This document shows, in pieces, positions 61,195 through 64,000 of a DNA stretch of 64,000 nucleotides; position 1 is the first letter of the stretch, and each line of letters starts with the position of its first letter. Below the pieces are notes generated by a model. The model was not told the DNA's origin. It did no database searches and saw only the letters and a program-made list of their open reading frames with translations. Source of the DNA: Prosthecobacter sp. SYSU 5D2 (GTDB lineage Bacteria > Verrucomicrobiota > Verrucomicrobiia > Verrucomicrobiales > Verrucomicrobiaceae); contig NZ_JBBYXL010000008.1 of assembly GCF_039655865.1 (NCBI RefSeq), positions 62,001 through 126,000 of the forward strand, read 5' to 3'. A program made the position numbers and the translations under genes.

Positions 61195-61252
61195 AGCGGG
61201 TGTTTGGGTCCGCTCCTGCTTTTCTCCCTCTTTAAACTGCCGACCTCCCGCC

Positions 61253-63604
61253 ATGCACATCCTCATTGTTGATGACAATCTGACCAACCTGAAACTGCTG
61301 CGCGTGACGCTGGAGGGGGAAGGAGTGACGGTCATAGAGGCCACCAATGGGATTGAGGCACTGAAGACGCTGGCCGTAGAAACGGTGGATGCAGTCATCA
61401 CCGACGTGCTGATGCCCCTGATGGACGGCTACCGCCTGTGCTTCGAGCTGCGCAAGATCAAGCGGCTGGAGCTGCTGCCGGTGATCATCTACACGGCCAG
61501 CTACACCTCTGCCAAGGACGAGAAGCTGTCCATGGACATGGGCGCGACCTTGTATCTGAGGAAACCGGTGCCGCCAAAGGCCATCATGAAGGCGCTGTAC
61601 GAAGTGATCCACACGGCGCCTCTGGAGCGGCCGAAACCCATCAGCCCCCCGGAGGAGCTGGACCTGATGAAGGACTACAATGAGCGGCTGGTGAAGAAGC
61701 TGGAGACGACGCATGCGGAGCTGACCCACCTGCTGGCGCACAGCCCGGCGGTGATGTACAAACTGCGAAATGACGGCGGCGGCTTAAGCCCCTGCGTGGT
61801 GAGTGAAAACATCGAGCGGCTGCTGGGGGTGAGGCTGGAGGAGACACGGCGGCCTGGCTGGTGGCAGGAGAGCCTCTGCGAAGAAGACCGTGAACGGGTG
61901 CTGGAGGGCCTGGCGCAGGGGCTGCACGCTGGCGGCTGCACGCTGGAATACCGGCTACTGCACCAGGACGGGAGCTACCGCTGGGTGGAGGACAACAACC
62001 GGGTGGTGCGGGCGGAGGCGGGGCAGCCGACGGAGGTGGTGGGGGTCTGGTCCGACATCACCAAACGCCGGCAGGCGGAGGGGGCGCTGAAAGAGAGCGA
62101 GGGCCGGTACCGCGAGACGGCGGGACGGCTTTCCGCGCTGCTGGACTCCTCCCTGGACATGATCTGCACACTGGACCGGGAGGGGTGTTTTTTACAGGTG
62201 AATGCGGCCTGCCTGCCCATGCTGGGCTACACTCCGCAGGAGTTGCTGGGCACGCTGTACATTGCCAAAGTTCATGAGGCGGACCAGATGAGGACGCTGG
62301 AGGAGGCGGCAGCTGTCATCGAAGGCCGGATCAGCCGGAACTTTGAGAACCGCTACGTGCGGAAGGACGAAGAGCTGGCCACGCTGGAATGGTCCGCCCA
62401 GTGGTCCGAGGTTGACCAGGTGATGTCCTGCGTGGCCCGTGACATCACCCTGCACAAGAAGCTGGAGCAGCAGTTTTTACGCGCGCAGCGGATGGAGAGC
62501 ATCGGCACGCTGGCGGGGGGAATCGCGCATGATCTTAACAATGTGCTGTCGCCCATCATGATGTCCATTGACCTGCTGAAGATGGGGGAAACGGACCCGC
62601 AGCGGCTGGGCATCCTCAGAACCATCGAGGGAAGCACGAAACGCGGCGCGGACATGGTGGGGCAGGTGCTGTCCTTCGCCCGGGGCATGGAGGGGCAGCA
62701 GGTGGAGGTGCAACTGCGCCCCCTGCTGGAGGAGGTGGAAAAGATCGCCAATGAGACTTTTTTAAAGCACATCGAGGTGGTGGTGAATTCCCAGGAAGAT
62801 CTGTGGACGGTGCAGGGAGATCCGACGCAGCTCCACCAGGTGCTCATCAACCTGTGTGTGAATGCGCGGGATGCGATGCCGGACGGCGGAACGCTGACCC
62901 TGACCGCCGGCAACCTGGAGCTGGATGCGCACTATGCGGCAATGAACCTGGAGGCCCAGGTGGGCCCGCATGTGGTGCTGCAGGTGGAGGACACAGGCGG
63001 CGGCATGACACCAGGTGTGCAGGAGCGGGTCTTTGAGCCCTTTTACACCACCAAGGAACTGGGCAAGGGAACGGGGCTGGGACTGTCCACCACGCTGGCC
63101 ATCATCAAGAGCCATGGCGGTTTTGTGCGCGTGTACAGTGAGAAGGGCAAGGGCACCCGGTTTGACATCTATCTGCCGGCCCAGACCCGGAGCGGTGATG
63201 AACCGGCCGGGGTCCGGACGGAGGCGCTGCCGAGGGGAAACGGAGAGCTGGTCCTGCTGGTGGATGATGAGGCGGCGGTGCGCCAGATCACCCGGCAGAC
63301 GCTGGAGGCCTTTGGCTACCGGGTGCTGCTGGCGGCAGACGGAGCCGAGGCGACGGCCTATTTCGCCATGCGCAACGCGGAGATCGCGGTGGTGCTGACG
63401 GACATGATGATGCCGGTCATGGACGGGCCGACCATGATCCCGGTGCTGATGCGCATCAACCCGGAGGTGCGCATCATTGCCGCCAGCGGGCTGAATGCCA
63501 ACGGCATGGTGGCCAGGGCGGCGAATGCCGGAGTGAAGCACTTCATCCCGAAACCGTACACGGCGGAGACGTTGCTGAAGACGCTGAGGACCGTGCTGGC
63601 GTGA
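61253..63604 (+). CDS. soluble REC - PAS - PAS - kinase - REC hybrid
   Basis: A 783-residue protein. N-terminal receiver (Asp51, ITDVLMPLMDG), then a PAS_3-type unit (about 155-275), a second PAS (about 280-395), HisKA with GGIAHDLNNVLSP (His426), HATPase (GTGLGLSTTLAII) and a C-terminal receiver (Asp717, LTDMMMPVMDG). The region from LEQQFLRAQRM to the end is a close paralogue of that in the protein at 53741, including stretches identical at DNA level. It differs mainly by having two PAS units instead of seven. No output domain. Confidence 0.9.
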   Translation: MHILIVDDNLTNLKLLRVTLEGEGVTVIEATNGIEALKTLAVETVDAVITDVLMPLMDGYRLCFELRKIKRLELLPVIIYTASYTSAKDEKLSMDMGATLYLRKPVPPKAIMKALYEVIHTAPLERPKPISPPEELDLMKDYNERLVKKLETTHAELTHLLAHSPAVMYKLRNDGGGLSPCVVSENIERLLGVRLEETRRPGWWQESLCEEDRERVLEGLAQGLHAGGCTLEYRLLHQDGSYRWVEDNNRVVRAEAGQPTEVVGVWSDITKRRQAEGALKESEGRYRETAGRLSALLDSSLDMICTLDREGCFLQVNAACLPMLGYTPQELLGTLYIAKVHEADQMRTLEEAAAVIEGRISRNFENRYVRKDEELATLEWSAQWSEVDQVMSCVARDITLHKKLEQQFLRAQRMESIGTLAGGIAHDLNNVLSPIMMSIDLLKMGETDPQRLGILRTIEGSTKRGADMVGQVLSFARGMEGQQVEVQLRPLLEEVEKIANETFLKHIEVVVNSQEDLWTVQGDPTQLHQVLINLCVNARDAMPDGGTLTLTAGNLELDAHYAAMNLEAQVGPHVVLQVEDTGGGMTPGVQERVFEPFYTTKELGKGTGLGLSTTLAIIKSHGGFVRVYSEKGKGTRFDIYLPAQTRSGDEPAGVRTEALPRGNGELVLLVDDEAAVRQITRQTLEAFGYRVLLAADGAEATAYFAMRNAEIAVVLTDMMMPVMDGPTMIPVLMRINPEVRIIAASGLNANGMVARAANAGVKHFIPKPYTAETLLKTLRTVLA

Positions 63605-63616
63605 GGCGGTAAGAGA

Positions 63617-63799
63617 TCAATGCTTCGCGGCTGGCGCGTGGGCATCCTTTTCACCGTGGGGGGCGGCATGGTCATCACCATGATGCTCTTTGTGCATGCC
63701 TTCATGCAGGGTCTGGGTGGACTCCCATGAATGCTTGTCGCAAGAGGAGGAGGCAAGAACGAAGGCTGCGGCGGCAAAGAAAGCGAGGGCGATTTTCAT
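63617..63799 (-). CDS. small His-rich putative lipoprotein
   Basis: A 60-residue product from MKIALAFFAAAAFVLASSSC. A signal peptide with the lipobox-like ASSSC suggests lipidation at Cys20. The mature part is ~40 residues with a high content of His and Asp/Glu (HEGMHKEHHGDDHAAPHGEKDAHAPAAKH in pieces), which could bind metal ions. It converges with the kinase gene. The frame extends upstream of this ATG, but the signal peptide start is convincing. Confidence 0.6.
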   Translation of the reverse strand: MKIALAFFAAAAFVLASSSCDKHSWESTQTLHEGMHKEHHGDDHAAPHGEKDAHAPAAKH

Positions 63800-64000
63800 G
63801 AAGGTGACTTTGCTGAGCTTAGAGGGAGTTCGCTGGGCTGCAATCGGCTTTTGAGAGCCTCTGAACGGTGTCACCCTCCTGGTGAGATGCTTTCCGGTTG
63901 GCTGCCAGGAGATGCAGAGGATGCTTATGGATGTTGATTGCGGACGTTGGGATGTGGCTTTAGTCTGTTGTTCCCCCATTTCTTGATCTTGCATGCCAGA
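63800..64000. other. right edge of the window, nothing recognised
   Basis: No supported gene or repeat. It should include the promoter of the small lipoprotein gene (minus strand). Confidence 0.3.

Overview
The window reads as a chromosomal segment of a Verrucomicrobiota bacterium, probably close to Prosthecobacter/Verrucomicrobium. The reasons are the secreted DUF1549/DUF1553 (Planctomycete-type cytochrome) proteins with a DUF1501 partner, GC-rich codon use, a Vibrio-TonB2-like energising operon, many PAS-rich hybrid kinases, and IS200-like transposases with palindromic repeats. This placement rests on gene content only; no rRNA or tRNA gene was recognised.

Layout. 1-6.6 kb: the end of a 3-dehydroquinate-synthase-like cyclase, a zinc-ribbon protein, a PIN/Phd toxin-antitoxin pair, then a 4 kb island of unfamiliar membrane and secreted proteins. 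The island is bracketed by decayed copies of the antitoxin gene and of the 3' end of a TPR gene. 6.6-12.1 kb (minus strand): DUF3450 - TolQ-like with periplasmic extension - ExbB - ExbD - TonB - TPR. 12.4-14.5 kb: a hybrid histidine kinase whose N-terminus carries the residues of the plant ethylene receptor domain. 14.8-16.4 kb: GT9 glycosyltransferase and a membrane protein. 16.5-21.1 kb: AraC regulator, siderophore-type TonB-dependent receptor, PepSY membrane protein and a 55-residue membrane protein; the TonB operon nearby could energise this receptor. 21.9-27.8 kb: a very large alpha-2-macroglobulin with an intact thioester motif. 28.2-31.9 kb: housekeeping genes (an RsmA-Nudix fusion, methyltransferase, MoaD, Hpt, PdxH).

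32-46 kb is the repeat-rich accessory zone. It holds a REP-associated (RAYT-like) transposase between 335-bp direct repeats, a 1705-residue cytochrome/WD40/Big/DUF1549/DUF1553 protein, an IS200-like transposase surrounded by copies of a ~265-bp element with 32-bp inverted ends, a LamG-like protein, and a DUF1549/DUF1553 - DUF1501 pair split by a four-helix-bundle (S23) gene with its own inverted flanks. 46-51 kb: AbrB/PIN toxin-antitoxin, TrmH-type methyltransferase, DoxX-like protein and argC-argJ. 50.8-63.6 kb: a dense signalling cluster of four histidine kinases and three stand-alone receivers, mostly with start/stop overlaps. It contains two large kinases with near-identical C-terminal halves and no DNA-binding output domain.

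The most unusual items are the ethylene-receptor-like kinase, the interspersed inverted-end repeat family, the RsmA-Nudix fusion, the S23 insertion and the scarred island at 2-6.6 kb.
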